From assembly GCA_002083525.1 (NCBI GenBank), contig LWDM01000064.1, forward strand, positions 1 through 50,630: a DNA stretch of 50,630 nt, written 5' to 3'. The translations under genes were made by a program, and so were the position numbers. Under the pieces are notes generated by a model that was not told the DNA's origin, made no database searches, and worked only from the letters and a program-made list of their open reading frames with translations. Below are positions 8,282-16,338 of this stretch, piece after piece; position 1 is the stretch's first letter, and every line of letters starts with the position of its first letter. Source of the DNA: Proteobacteria bacterium SG_bin9. Its GTDB lineage: Bacteria; Pseudomonadota; Alphaproteobacteria; Rhizobiales; Xanthobacteraceae.

Positions 8282-9214
8282 GTGAATGCCTTGCCTGCCG
8301 CCTCCGGGCGGCTGCCGCTGCTGGTGTGGCTGTCGCTGGCGGCCGTGTACTTCGTCTGGGGGTCGACCTATCTGGCGATCCACTTTGCGCTGGCGGAGTA
8401 TCCGCCGCTGTTCTTTCCGGGGCTGCGCTTCGTCATTGCCGGCAGCGTGCTGATGGCGTTCCTGCGGCTGCGTGGCCATGCGCTGCCGACACGTCGGCAG
8501 GTCGGGTTTTCGGTCGTGATCGGCTTCCTGTTGCTGAATGTCGGCAATGGCGCGGTGGTCTACGCGCAGCAGTCGGTCGGGTCGGCGCTGGCGGCGACGG
8601 CGGTGGCGACGATGCCGCTGTGGGCGAGCCTGTTCGGCGGTATCTGGGGCGTCTGGCCGAAGGCCTTGCAGTGGCTCGGGCTGCTGGTCGGCTTCTCGGG
8701 CATCGTGCTGCTGAATCTGGATGGCGATTTCGCGGCCAATCCGCTGTCGGCCAGCCTGTTGATCATCGCGCCGGTGAGCTGGGCGTTCGGCTCTGTCTGG
8801 AGCCGGCGGATCGATCTGCCGAAAGGCGCGATGAGCACGGCCTGCCAGATGCTGTCGGCCGGCGTCGTGTTCCTCGGTGCGAGCCATTTCGCCGGCGAGT
8901 CCTGGCAGATCGCGACCACGCCGAAGGCGATGCTGTCGGTGGTCTACCTGACCTTGGCTGGCAGCGTGCTGGCGTTCAGCGCGTATATCTATCTGGTGCA
9001 GACGGTGTCGCCATCGCTGGCGACGAGCTATGCCTACGTCAATCCGGTGATCGCGCTGCTGCTCGGCGTGACCTTGGGCGGCGAAGTGTTCTCGGCGACC
9101 GAGTTGGCCGCGATCGTGCTGGTGCTGGCTGGCGTGCTGTTGATCGTCCTGTACAACCGGCCGGCGCCTGTGCAACCCGTGCCGACGGCATCCGGTGCCG
9201 CGAAGTCGCCGTGA
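8282..9214 (+). CDS. EamA/DMT family transporter (YedA-like)
   Basis: A 310-residue, ten-helix transporter with two EamA halves. The first helix contains YFVWGSTYLAIHFAL, the W-G-S-T/N motif of the YedA/RhtA-type subgroup, and the fourth helix region reads ALAATAVATMPLW. Start is GTG at 8282; the first helix begins about 12 codons in. Relatives export amino acids or other metabolites, but the substrate cannot be read here. The gene is monocistronic as far as I can see, followed by about 100 bases before the glycosyltransferase. Confidence 0.85.
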   Translation: MNALPAASGRLPLLVWLSLAAVYFVWGSTYLAIHFALAEYPPLFFPGLRFVIAGSVLMAFLRLRGHALPTRRQVGFSVVIGFLLLNVGNGAVVYAQQSVGSALAATAVATMPLWASLFGGIWGVWPKALQWLGLLVGFSGIVLLNLDGDFAANPLSASLLIIAPVSWAFGSVWSRRIDLPKGAMSTACQMLSAGVVFLGASHFAGESWQIATTPKAMLSVVYLTLAGSVLAFSAYIYLVQTVSPSLATSYAYVNPVIALLLGVTLGGEVFSATELAAIVLVLAGVLLIVLYNRPAPVQPVPTASGAAKSP

Positions 9215-9318
9215 GCGAGGCATCGGCATCGTCGCCGTGGCTGCCGATTCGCGGGCACTTGCTGGCCAATCGGCGGTCTACCGCTGCCTGACGCCCGACG
9301 CTGAATGCGTGATGCGCG

Positions 9319-10776
9319 TTGCCCGACCCGAGAATCCGCTTGAAGCTGCCTGACTCCTCATCGATCCTGCCTCCCGAAACCGGCTGGGAACTCGCGGGCC
9401 GCCTGCTGCGCGGCAATCTGCTGTTCGTGTTGGTGGTCAGCGCCTGGCTGGCGTCGCTGGTCGGTGCGGCCAGCCTGAGTGGCCTTGTCGTCTGGGCGGC
9501 CGGTCTGCTGTACGTCAGTTACGATACCTCGCTGCTGCTGTACGTCGCCTGGCAGACACGCGGGCTGCGCTTTGCCGGCGGGCACCAGGCGGCGATGGCC
9601 ACAGCCGCGCAACGGGTGACCGTCGGCGTGATCGTGGCCGCGCGCAACGAGCGCGAGATCCTGCCGAGCTGCATCCGTGCGCTGCAGGCGCAGACCGATC
9701 CACCGGACCTGATCTTCATCGCCGATGACGGCTCCACCGACGACTCGCTGGCGCTGCTGCGCCGCGAGTTCGCGCTGGTCACGGGGCCGGACGGCATCGA
9801 ACGGGCGGGGCGGCTCGCGGTGCTGGCCAAGCCGCACAGCGGCAAGGCGCGGTCGATGAACGAGGCGCTGCCGCGGATGACGACCGAGGTCGTCGTCACC
9901 ATCGACGCCGACACCGTGCTGGCGCCGGATGCCATCGCGGCGCTGCGCCGGGACTTCTCGGCGAACCCGAAGCTGGTCGCCGGCTGCGGCGTGCTGCGGC
10001 CGCGCTGCGCGCCGGGCGTGTCCGGACGGCTGTTCGAGTGGTTCCAGACCTTCGAATACCTGCGCGCGTTCATCTCGCGCGAAGCCTGGGTGCGTTCGGA
10101 TGCCCTGCTGCTGGTGTCGGGCGCGTTTGCCGGCTACCGCCGCGAGCCGCTGCTGGCGGTCGGCGGCTTCGACCCGCTGAGCCGGGTCGAGGATTACGAA
10201 CTGATCCATCGTCTGCATCGGCACTCGTACCGGCACGGGCTCGACTGGCAGGTGCGCGTGTTCAGCGAGGCGCATGCCGAGACCGATGCCCCGGCAACCC
10301 TGCGCCAGTTCCTGCGCCAGCGCAGCCGCTGGTTCGGCGGCTTCCTCGAAACCATCTTCGAGAACCGCGACATGGTCGGCAGCCCGCGCTATGGCAAGGT
10401 CGGCGTGCTGATGCTGCCGGTGAAGGTGCTCGACACGATGCAGCCGGTGTTCGGCGTCACCGCGTTCGCGCTGCTGTGCTGGTACGCCATCAGCGGCCAG
10501 CCGGTGATCTGGCAAATTCTCGCGACAATCGCGACCAAGCTCGGCATCGATCTGGTCTATCACGCGTGGTCGGTGCATCTGTATCACCGCTGGCTGGGGC
10601 AGCGCGTGAGCCTCAAGACCTGGGGGCTTGCGCTGGCTGCGGCACTCGCCGAACCTTTCAGCTTCCAGTTGCTGCGTCATGCCGGAGCCACGCTCGGCTG
10701 GATCAGCTTCCTGCGCCGCCGCAACGACTGGGTGCCGACCCTGCCGCCACCGGCCGCGTCATCGCCGAATCCCTGA
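9319..10776 (+). CDS. Family 2 membrane glycosyltransferase
   Basis: A 485-residue processive-type GT2 enzyme. Two N-terminal membrane helices (about 29-75) precede the GT-A domain, which shows VIVAARNERE (nucleotide-binding strand), ADDGSTDDS, the metal-binding DAD in TIDADTVLAPD (Asp196/Asp198), and the QxxRW-type motif QRSRW (334-338). Further membrane helices follow. This arrangement matches PgaC/IcaA or cellulose-synthase-like enzymes that make and extrude a polysaccharide. The product is unknown and no other exopolysaccharide gene is adjacent. The TTG start is uncertain; no Shine-Dalgarno sequence is evident. Confidence 0.85.
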   Translation: MPDPRIRLKLPDSSSILPPETGWELAGRLLRGNLLFVLVVSAWLASLVGAASLSGLVVWAAGLLYVSYDTSLLLYVAWQTRGLRFAGGHQAAMATAAQRVTVGVIVAARNEREILPSCIRALQAQTDPPDLIFIADDGSTDDSLALLRREFALVTGPDGIERAGRLAVLAKPHSGKARSMNEALPRMTTEVVVTIDADTVLAPDAIAALRRDFSANPKLVAGCGVLRPRCAPGVSGRLFEWFQTFEYLRAFISREAWVRSDALLLVSGAFAGYRREPLLAVGGFDPLSRVEDYELIHRLHRHSYRHGLDWQVRVFSEAHAETDAPATLRQFLRQRSRWFGGFLETIFENRDMVGSPRYGKVGVLMLPVKVLDTMQPVFGVTAFALLCWYAISGQPVIWQILATIATKLGIDLVYHAWSVHLYHRWLGQRVSLKTWGLALAAALAEPFSFQLLRHAGATLGWISFLRRRNDWVPTLPPPAASSPNP

Positions 10777-10806
10777 ATCATTCGACCTGAACGACGAACC
10801 CACGCC

Positions 10807-11370
10807 ATGAGCGCCCTGCCCGAGAAGTACACCCGCGTCGCCGTCGCCCTGCACTGGCTGATCGCCACGCTGATCGTGGTCAACGTGCTGCTGATCTGGT
10901 CGGTCGATTTCCTGCCGGATGCCTGGGTGCGGCCGGTGATCGATACCCACAAGTCGACCGGCATCACGGTGCTCGGTCTGGCGCTGATGCGGCTGTTATG
11001 GCGCGCCACGCATCGGCCGCCGGCGCTGCCGGCCCAGTATCCGGCGTGGGAGAAGATCGCCGCGCACGTGGCGCATGCGCTGCTGTACGTGGTGATGATC
11101 GCGCTGCCGCTGTCGGGCTGGATGCATGACTCGGCATGGAAGGATGCCGCCGAGCATCCGATGTTCCTGTACGGCCTGTTCGAATGGCCGCGAATCGCGG
11201 CGATCAGCAGCGTCGAGCCGGACTTCAAGGAAGTGCTGCACGACCGCTTCGGCCTCGTGCACGAGGTGTTCGGCTTTTTGCTGTACGGGCTGTATGTGCT
11301 GCACGTCGGCGCGGCACTGAAGCACCAGTTCCGCGACAAGGAACCGGAAATCCAGCGGATGCTGCCGTAA
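10807..11370 (+). CDS. Cytochrome b561 family protein
   Basis: A 187-residue four-helix protein with the CybB/YodB-type di-heme pattern: a histidine in the first helix (VALHWLIAT), one in IDTHKSTG before helix two, histidines in helix three (HVAHALLYVV), and one in helix four (GLVHEVFGFLLYGLYVLH). Such proteins pass electrons across the inner membrane, for example between quinol and superoxide or periplasmic partners. A periplasmic loop runs between helices three and four. It follows the glycosyltransferase by 30 bases and is convergent with the nitroreductase gene. Confidence 0.88.
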   Translation: MSALPEKYTRVAVALHWLIATLIVVNVLLIWSVDFLPDAWVRPVIDTHKSTGITVLGLALMRLLWRATHRPPALPAQYPAWEKIAAHVAHALLYVVMIALPLSGWMHDSAWKDAAEHPMFLYGLFEWPRIAAISSVEPDFKEVLHDRFGLVHEVFGFLLYGLYVLHVGAALKHQFRDKEPEIQRMLP

Positions 11371-11383
11371 GGACTTGCCCCGA

Positions 11384-11410
11384 CGCCTTCGCTCGCGCGA
11401 GCCGAAGGCG
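11384..11410. terminator. Hairpin between convergent genes
   Basis: CGCCTTCG (11384-11391) pairs with CGAAGGCG (11403-11410), with additional pairing inside through a bulge. It sits in the 51-base gap between the convergent cytochrome b561 and nitroreductase genes. No strong T-run is present on either side. Confidence 0.5.
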
Positions 11411-11421
11411 TTCGAGTCGGC

Positions 11422-12093
11422 TCAGACGATGGTCAGGATGTCGGCCATCGCCTTGCGCCGAATGTCCGGCACCTTGACATCGTCGGCCGGGTAGCCGGTC
11501 ACCAGCAGCAGGTACGGCGTCTCGTTGACCGGGCGCTGCAGGATCTCGCGCAGGAAACCCATCGGGGACGGCGTGTGGGTCAAGGTCGCGAGTCCTGCCT
11601 GATGCAGGGCCGCGATCAGCAGGCCGGTGGCGATGCCGACCGATTCCGGCGCGTAGTAGGTCTTGAACTTCGAGCCGTCCGGCTTGACGCCGTGGCGCTC
11701 GTAGAAGATCGCGATCAGGTACGGCGCCGTTTCGAGGAACGGCTTGTGCTCGTCGGTGCCGAGCGGGGCGAGTGCGGCCAGCCACTCGTCCGGCGCGCGG
11801 CGGCCATAGAACTCGCGCTCTTCCGCTTCTGCACCTTCGCGAATCTGCTTGCGAACGTCCGCGCTTTCGACAATGACGAAATGCCAAGGCTGCTGATTGG
11901 CGCCGCTTGGGGCCGAGGCCGCAGCGCGCACGGCATCGACGATCACGTCGCGCGGCACCGGCCGCGGCGAGTACTCGCGCACGGTGCGTCGGCGGTGCAT
12001 GTCATCGGCAAACGCAGAAGCGCGCAGGCGCATCTCGTCGTGCGGCAGTTCGCGCCAGGTTTTCAGCGGTACGAAATTGGCTTCCGTGCTCAT
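11422..12093 (-). CDS. Nitroreductase family protein
   Basis: A 223-residue FMN-dependent nitroreductase-like protein. RRRTVREYSPRPVP is the family's FMN-phosphate-binding N-terminal motif and ASAPSGANQQPWHFVIV the next FMN-binding segment; the C-terminal part has LLVTGYPADD. These enzymes use NAD(P)H to reduce nitroaromatics, quinones or flavin-like substrates; BluB and iodotyrosine deiodinase relatives share the fold. The ATG at 12093 has GGAGG about 12 bases upstream. It starts only four bases after the stop of the GST-like gene, so the two form an operon, perhaps a detoxification pair. Confidence 0.88.
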   Translation of the reverse strand: MSTEANFVPLKTWRELPHDEMRLRASAFADDMHRRRTVREYSPRPVPRDVIVDAVRAAASAPSGANQQPWHFVIVESADVRKQIREGAEAEEREFYGRRAPDEWLAALAPLGTDEHKPFLETAPYLIAIFYERHGVKPDGSKFKTYYAPESVGIATGLLIAALHQAGLATLTHTPSPMGFLREILQRPVNETPYLLLVTGYPADDVKVPDIRRKAMADILTIV

Positions 12094-12097
12094 CGAC

Positions 12098-13030
12098 TCA
12101 GGCCTCCGCCTTGACCTTGAACCCGGCGCGCGGGAAATGGACGACGACATCGCCGGCGCGTTCGTCGACGCGCTTGATCGCGATCTCGAACACCGAGGCG
12201 TGCATCAGCACGCCGTGCACCGGATCGACGCCGTAGTCCGTTGCCGCGACGACAACCTTCGAGCCGATGCGCACGCCTTCCGGCTCCAGCAGTGGGCCGT
12301 CCGGGGGCTGCAGGCCGGTGCTGCTGCGGGCGATCTCGATGGCATCGGCACCGGACAGATCGCTCGGCTGGCCATGCCCCAGCGCCTTGATCCGCTCGAC
12401 CCAGGCCAGCAGATGCTTGAACGGATCGAGCAGCGGTGCCACGCCCGAGTTGCCGAGAATGAACCAGACCGGGTGGTACGACGTGAAGTCGGCCAAGGTC
12501 GGCGCGTCGCCGAGCAGGAACAGCGATGACGCGAGCTGCTGGTCGAGCGCATTCATCAGCGGCAGGAAATGGGTCTTGCCGAACTCAGGTCCCGGACGCG
12601 ATGCCGTGCCGCCAGTGAACAAGCCAGCGCGGTCCTTGGAGAAAGTATCGAGCGCCTGCGGCCCGAGCCGTTCCATCATCACCTTCAGTCCGGCCGGCTG
12701 GAACAGCGTCGGCACGGCCGCGAAGAACAGCGTCTGCTCGAGCGCGGCAAACGCGGCACAGCTGGCCTTGTGCGCAAGCGGCATCAGCGGCGGCGTCGGA
12801 AACAGGCGATCGAGCACGCGCACCATCAGCGCGGTATCGCAGTAGATGTCACGGCCGATCTGCATCACCGGTGCCTTGCGATAGCCACCGGTCAGCGGCA
12901 TCAAGTCGGGCTTCGGCATCACGAACGGCGTGATCACCGATTTCCATGCCAGCTGCTTGTATCCGAAAATCGCGCGCAGCTTTTCGCTGTACGGCGACAT
13001 CGGATAGTGGTGCAGGATCACGTCGGACAT
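12098..13030 (-). CDS. Glutathione S-transferase family protein with C-terminal extension
   Basis: A 310-residue protein. The N-terminal thioredoxin-like half begins VILHHYPMSPYSEKLRAI and keeps the cis-proline region KAPVMQIG and the DTALMV segment that contacts glutathione. A helical GST C-terminal domain (about 90-215) contains LLGDAPTLADFTSYH. A further region of about 90 residues after it (about 220-310) with beta-rich GSKVVVAATDYGVDPV is longer than in classical GSTs (about 200-230 residues). It is the first gene of a two-gene minus-strand operon with the nitroreductase. Confidence 0.82.
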   Translation of the reverse strand: MSDVILHHYPMSPYSEKLRAIFGYKQLAWKSVITPFVMPKPDLMPLTGGYRKAPVMQIGRDIYCDTALMVRVLDRLFPTPPLMPLAHKASCAAFAALEQTLFFAAVPTLFQPAGLKVMMERLGPQALDTFSKDRAGLFTGGTASRPGPEFGKTHFLPLMNALDQQLASSLFLLGDAPTLADFTSYHPVWFILGNSGVAPLLDPFKHLLAWVERIKALGHGQPSDLSGADAIEIARSSTGLQPPDGPLLEPEGVRIGSKVVVAATDYGVDPVHGVLMHASVFEIAIKRVDERAGDVVVHFPRAGFKVKAEA

Positions 13031-13182
13031 CGAATCTCCTCGAATGCTGGGAATGAAGGACGCCGTTCGGCGGCCATTGCGGTCAGCGCGGGAGTATAGC
13101 GGCCGGGTTCCGCATGCCGATGGCCGGACCGATCACGATCAATTCCGTGCGCACCCTTCCGCGCGCCAGCGCACGCAAGGCA

Positions 13183-14676
13183 TCAGCCGCGTGACGATGC
13201 GCGCAGTCCGCGTGGCGTCAGCAGCCGTTCCAGTCCGCTGAACAGCGCAAGCACCACCAGCGCGAGCGCCGATGCCGGGATCGCGCCTTCGAGGATCAGC
13301 GGAATGTTGTCGAGGCGGATGCCGGTGAGGATCGGCTCGCCATAGCCGCCGGCACCGATCAGGGCGCCCAGGGTCGCCGTGCCGACATTGATCACGGCGG
13401 CAGTGGAGATGCCGGCGAGGATCGTCCGCAGCGCCAGCGGCAGTTCGATGCGGCGCAATTGCACGGACCACGGCAGCCCCAGGGCCGCGGCTGATTCGCG
13501 CAAGGCCGGCGCGATCGTCGCAAGGCCGGTCTGCGTGTTTCGGACGATCGGCAGCAGGCTGTACAGGAACAGTGCGGCGATGGCCGGCTGTGCGCCGATG
13601 CCGAGCAGCGGAATCAGGAACACGAACAGGGCCAGCGACGGCAAGGTCTGCAGCAGCGCCGTCAGCGCCAACGTGATCTGACCGACGCGGGGCAGCTTTG
13701 CGGCGAGCACGCCGAGCGGCAGGCCGATCAGCAGCGCCAGCAGCATCGAGATGCCGACCAGCCGCAGGTGCTCGGTGGTCCGCGCCAGCATCCGCGCGGT
13801 GCGATTGTCGGCCGGCGGCGTGCCGGTGGCGGCGAGGCCGAGAAAGGTCTGCGCCACGTCGGTTTCGCTGCGCTTGCCGAGATTGACAGCGGCATTCAGG
13901 CGGCTCATCTGCTCGCGCGAGATGCGGCCGGCAAGTGCCTCGATCGCCTGCCTCAGCGCGGGGCGTTCCTCGGCACGGTCCAGCCGATACAGCCAGTGCG
14001 CCTCGTACGGCGGAAAGTAGTGGCGATCATCGTCAAGCACGGTGACGCCGTAGGTCGAGATTTCGGCATCGGTGGTGTACAGGTCGATGACATCGGCGGC
14101 CGCCGAATTCAACGCGCGATAGGCGAGGCCGTGATCCATGCCCTGGACGGTGTGGTTGCGCAGGCCGTACGCCGCCTTGAGGCCCGGCCAGCCGTCGGCC
14201 CGGCTCATGAACTCGTTCGACAGCGCCAGCCGCAGTTCCGGGTGACGGACCAGATCGCTGATCGACCGCAGTCCGAGCGTGGCGGCGGTATCAGCGGACA
14301 CGCCGAGCGCATAGCTGTCATCGAAGCCGAGGCTGGGGCCGATGCCGAGACCACGCTGCTTGAGCGCTGCCGCCAGTTCATCGACGTGGGCCGTCGCCGG
14401 CACGTCGCCTTTCAGCAGTTCCTGCGTCAGCGTGCCGCTGTATTCCGGGTAGGCGTCGATGCTGCCGGCCTGCAGCGCCTGCCACAGGATCGCGCTGCCG
14501 CCCATCGCGCGCCGGTGCTCGATCGTGGCGCCGGCGCGCGCAGCTTCCAGCCGCAGCACTTCGGCCAGCACGATCGATTCGGTGAAGTTTTTCGAACCGA
14601 TGGTCAGCGGCCGCTCGTCCGCCCGCGCGCAGCCGATGGCCAGCAGCATGGCGATCATGGCCAGCAGGTGCCTCAT
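13183..14676 (-). CDS. Osmoprotectant-type ABC transporter, fused substrate-binding protein and permease
   Basis: A 497-residue fusion. A signal peptide (1-19, ending ARA) is followed by an OpuAC-type binding domain (about 20-285) starting IGSKNFTESIVLAE, with AYPEYSGTLTQELL and a YEAHWLYR segment. The C-terminal part (about 295-490) is a permease domain with five or six helices and the coupling-loop region PALRESAAALGLPWSVQLRRIELPLA. Family members import glycine betaine, choline, carnitine or similar compounds. A fused binding protein and permease needs only the ATPase encoded next door. The start overlaps the stop of the ATPase gene by four bases (ATGA), which suggests translational coupling. 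Confidence 0.88.
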   Translation of the reverse strand: MRHLLAMIAMLLAIGCARADERPLTIGSKNFTESIVLAEVLRLEAARAGATIEHRRAMGGSAILWQALQAGSIDAYPEYSGTLTQELLKGDVPATAHVDELAAALKQRGLGIGPSLGFDDSYALGVSADTAATLGLRSISDLVRHPELRLALSNEFMSRADGWPGLKAAYGLRNHTVQGMDHGLAYRALNSAAADVIDLYTTDAEISTYGVTVLDDDRHYFPPYEAHWLYRLDRAEERPALRQAIEALAGRISREQMSRLNAAVNLGKRSETDVAQTFLGLAATGTPPADNRTARMLARTTEHLRLVGISMLLALLIGLPLGVLAAKLPRVGQITLALTALLQTLPSLALFVFLIPLLGIGAQPAIAALFLYSLLPIVRNTQTGLATIAPALRESAAALGLPWSVQLRRIELPLALRTILAGISTAAVINVGTATLGALIGAGGYGEPILTGIRLDNIPLILEGAIPASALALVVLALFSGLERLLTPRGLRASSRG

Positions 14677-15413
14677 GCCGGGCGCTCCGGCAGGCCGCGC
14701 TGGGCTTCGACGAAACGGCGGACGAAGTCGCTGGCCGGCCGTTCGATCAGGTCGGCCAAGGTGCCGTCCTGCACAGGCCTGCCGTGCTGCATCAGCACCA
14801 GTCGCGGCGCGAGGAACGCGGCCTCCGGCAGATCGTGCGTGACCAGCACCACGGTCTTGCCGAGGCTCGCGAACAGCGCCTTCAGCTCGTCCTGCAGATC
14901 ATGGCGAACGATCGGATCGAGCGCCCCCAGCGGCTCGTCGAGCAGCAGCGCCGGCGGATCGGTCATCAGCGCCCGCATCATCGCCACGCGCTGGCGCTGG
15001 CCGCCGGAGAGTTCCGACGGATAGCGGCGCAGCGCGTCCGCCGGCAATTGCACCAGCGCGCGAAGTTCATCGGCGCGGCGATCGATGCGGGCATCGCTCC
15101 AGCCGAGGTGACGCGGCAGCAGCGCCAGATTGTCGCGCGCGCTCAGGTGCGGAAACAGGCCACCGTCCTGAATCACCGTGCCGATGCGCTGGCGAATCGC
15201 GAGCCGGTTGCGCCGGGTCACCGGCTCGCCGTCGACCCGCACCTCGCCCTGATCCGGCCAGTCGAGTCCGAGCAGCAGGCGCAGCACGGTCGACTTGCCC
15301 GAGCCGCTGCTGCCGATCACGGCCGTGACGGTGCCGGCCGCGAACCACAGGCTCAGGTCATCGAGTGCGACCACCGAGCCATAGCGCCGGGAGACATCGC
15401 GAAGTTCAAACAC
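14673..15413 (-). CDS. Osmoprotectant-type ABC transporter ATP-binding protein
   Basis: A 246-residue ABC ATPase: Walker A GSSGSGKST (34-42), signature LSGGQRQRVAM, Walker B ALLLDEPLGALDP, and switch histidine in LVTHDLPEA. It lacks the C-terminal CBS pair of ionic-strength-sensing OpuA/OpuCA proteins, so osmosensing through CBS domains is not expected. It is the first structural gene of the importer, upstream of and overlapping the fused binding-protein/permease gene. Its start overlaps the end of the LysR gene by eight bases, so regulator and transporter are probably transcribed together. Confidence 0.9.
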   Translation of the reverse strand: MFELRDVSRRYGSVVALDDLSLWFAAGTVTAVIGSSGSGKSTVLRLLLGLDWPDQGEVRVDGEPVTRRNRLAIRQRIGTVIQDGGLFPHLSARDNLALLPRHLGWSDARIDRRADELRALVQLPADALRRYPSELSGGQRQRVAMMRALMTDPPALLLDEPLGALDPIVRHDLQDELKALFASLGKTVVLVTHDLPEAAFLAPRLVLMQHGRPVQDGTLADLIERPASDFVRRFVEAQRGLPERPA

Positions 15414-16314
15414 CGCCGCCCTCCGGTGGCGTCGTCACGTGCAACGAGCGCGCGTCGTTCAGCGCCAGCAGCAACGCGTCCGCCGCGCGCGACAGCGTGC
15501 GCCGACGATGGCTGACCGCGCCGAGCTGCCGCTGCATCGAAAGCCCCGGAATCGCGACCGCACGGATCGTGTCGTCGATCATCGAGGCTGGCAGCACGCT
15601 CCAGCCCAGACCGATCGCGACCAGCATCTTCAGCGTTTCCAGATAGTTGGTCGCCATCCGCACACGCGGGGCGACACCATGCTCGCGCAGCGCGGCCGTG
15701 ACGATGCGGTGGGTGTAGGTGCGATCGTCCGGCAGCACCGCGGGATGTTCGGCCAGCTCGATCAGGCGGGGCGTGGTCTTCAGTGCCAGCGGGTGGCCGG
15801 GCGCGGCAACGACGGCAAGCGGGTCATCCCAGATCGGCTGGATGACGAGATTGTCGATCTCGACCGTCGGCAGCGTGACAATGCCGAGTTCCAGCTTGCT
15901 GTGCACGACCGCCTCGCAGGCGTCTTCGGAATCCATGAACTGGATGTCGAGATCGACATCGGGGTACTGGTTGGTGAACGCGCGCAGCACCGGCGGCAGT
16001 CGATGCAGGCCAATGTGATGGCTGGTGCCGATCGACAGCCGGCCGCTGACCGCGCCGGACAACTGCGCCAGCGCCCGCCGTCCGTCCTCGATCTGCTGCA
16101 GCACCTGCCGCGCATACGGCAGCAGGGTGCGACCGGCATTGGTCAGACCGATCTGCCGGCCGACGCGGTCGAACAGCGGCGCGCCGATCGAATCCTCGAG
16201 TGCGGCGATCCGCTTGCTGATGGCCGGCTGCGACAGGTGCAGGCGCTCGCCGGCCTTCGAGAACGAACCCGATTCGGCGACTTCGAGAAAGGCGCTGAGG
16301 CCGTGGGTGTCCAT
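15406..16314 (-). CDS. LysR family transcriptional regulator
   Basis: A 302-residue LysR regulator. The N-terminal winged helix-turn-helix (about 1-60) contains ESGSFSKAGERLHLSQPAIS, followed by a linker helix and a co-inducer-binding domain (about 90-295) with GRLSIGTSHHIGLHRLPP. It lies directly upstream of, and overlaps, the osmoprotectant ABC genes, which are the obvious targets. Homologues of this subtype near leuCDB can also regulate leucine genes, and leuC lies 1.7 kb away on the other strand, so a link to leuC is possible but not shown. Confidence 0.9.
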   Translation of the reverse strand: MDTHGLSAFLEVAESGSFSKAGERLHLSQPAISKRIAALEDSIGAPLFDRVGRQIGLTNAGRTLLPYARQVLQQIEDGRRALAQLSGAVSGRLSIGTSHHIGLHRLPPVLRAFTNQYPDVDLDIQFMDSEDACEAVVHSKLELGIVTLPTVEIDNLVIQPIWDDPLAVVAAPGHPLALKTTPRLIELAEHPAVLPDDRTYTHRIVTAALREHGVAPRVRMATNYLETLKMLVAIGLGWSVLPASMIDDTIRAVAIPGLSMQRQLGAVSHRRRTLSRAADALLLALNDARSLHVTTPPEGGGV

Positions 16315-16338
16315 CGGGGATCGTCGGCCGGTCGCGCG

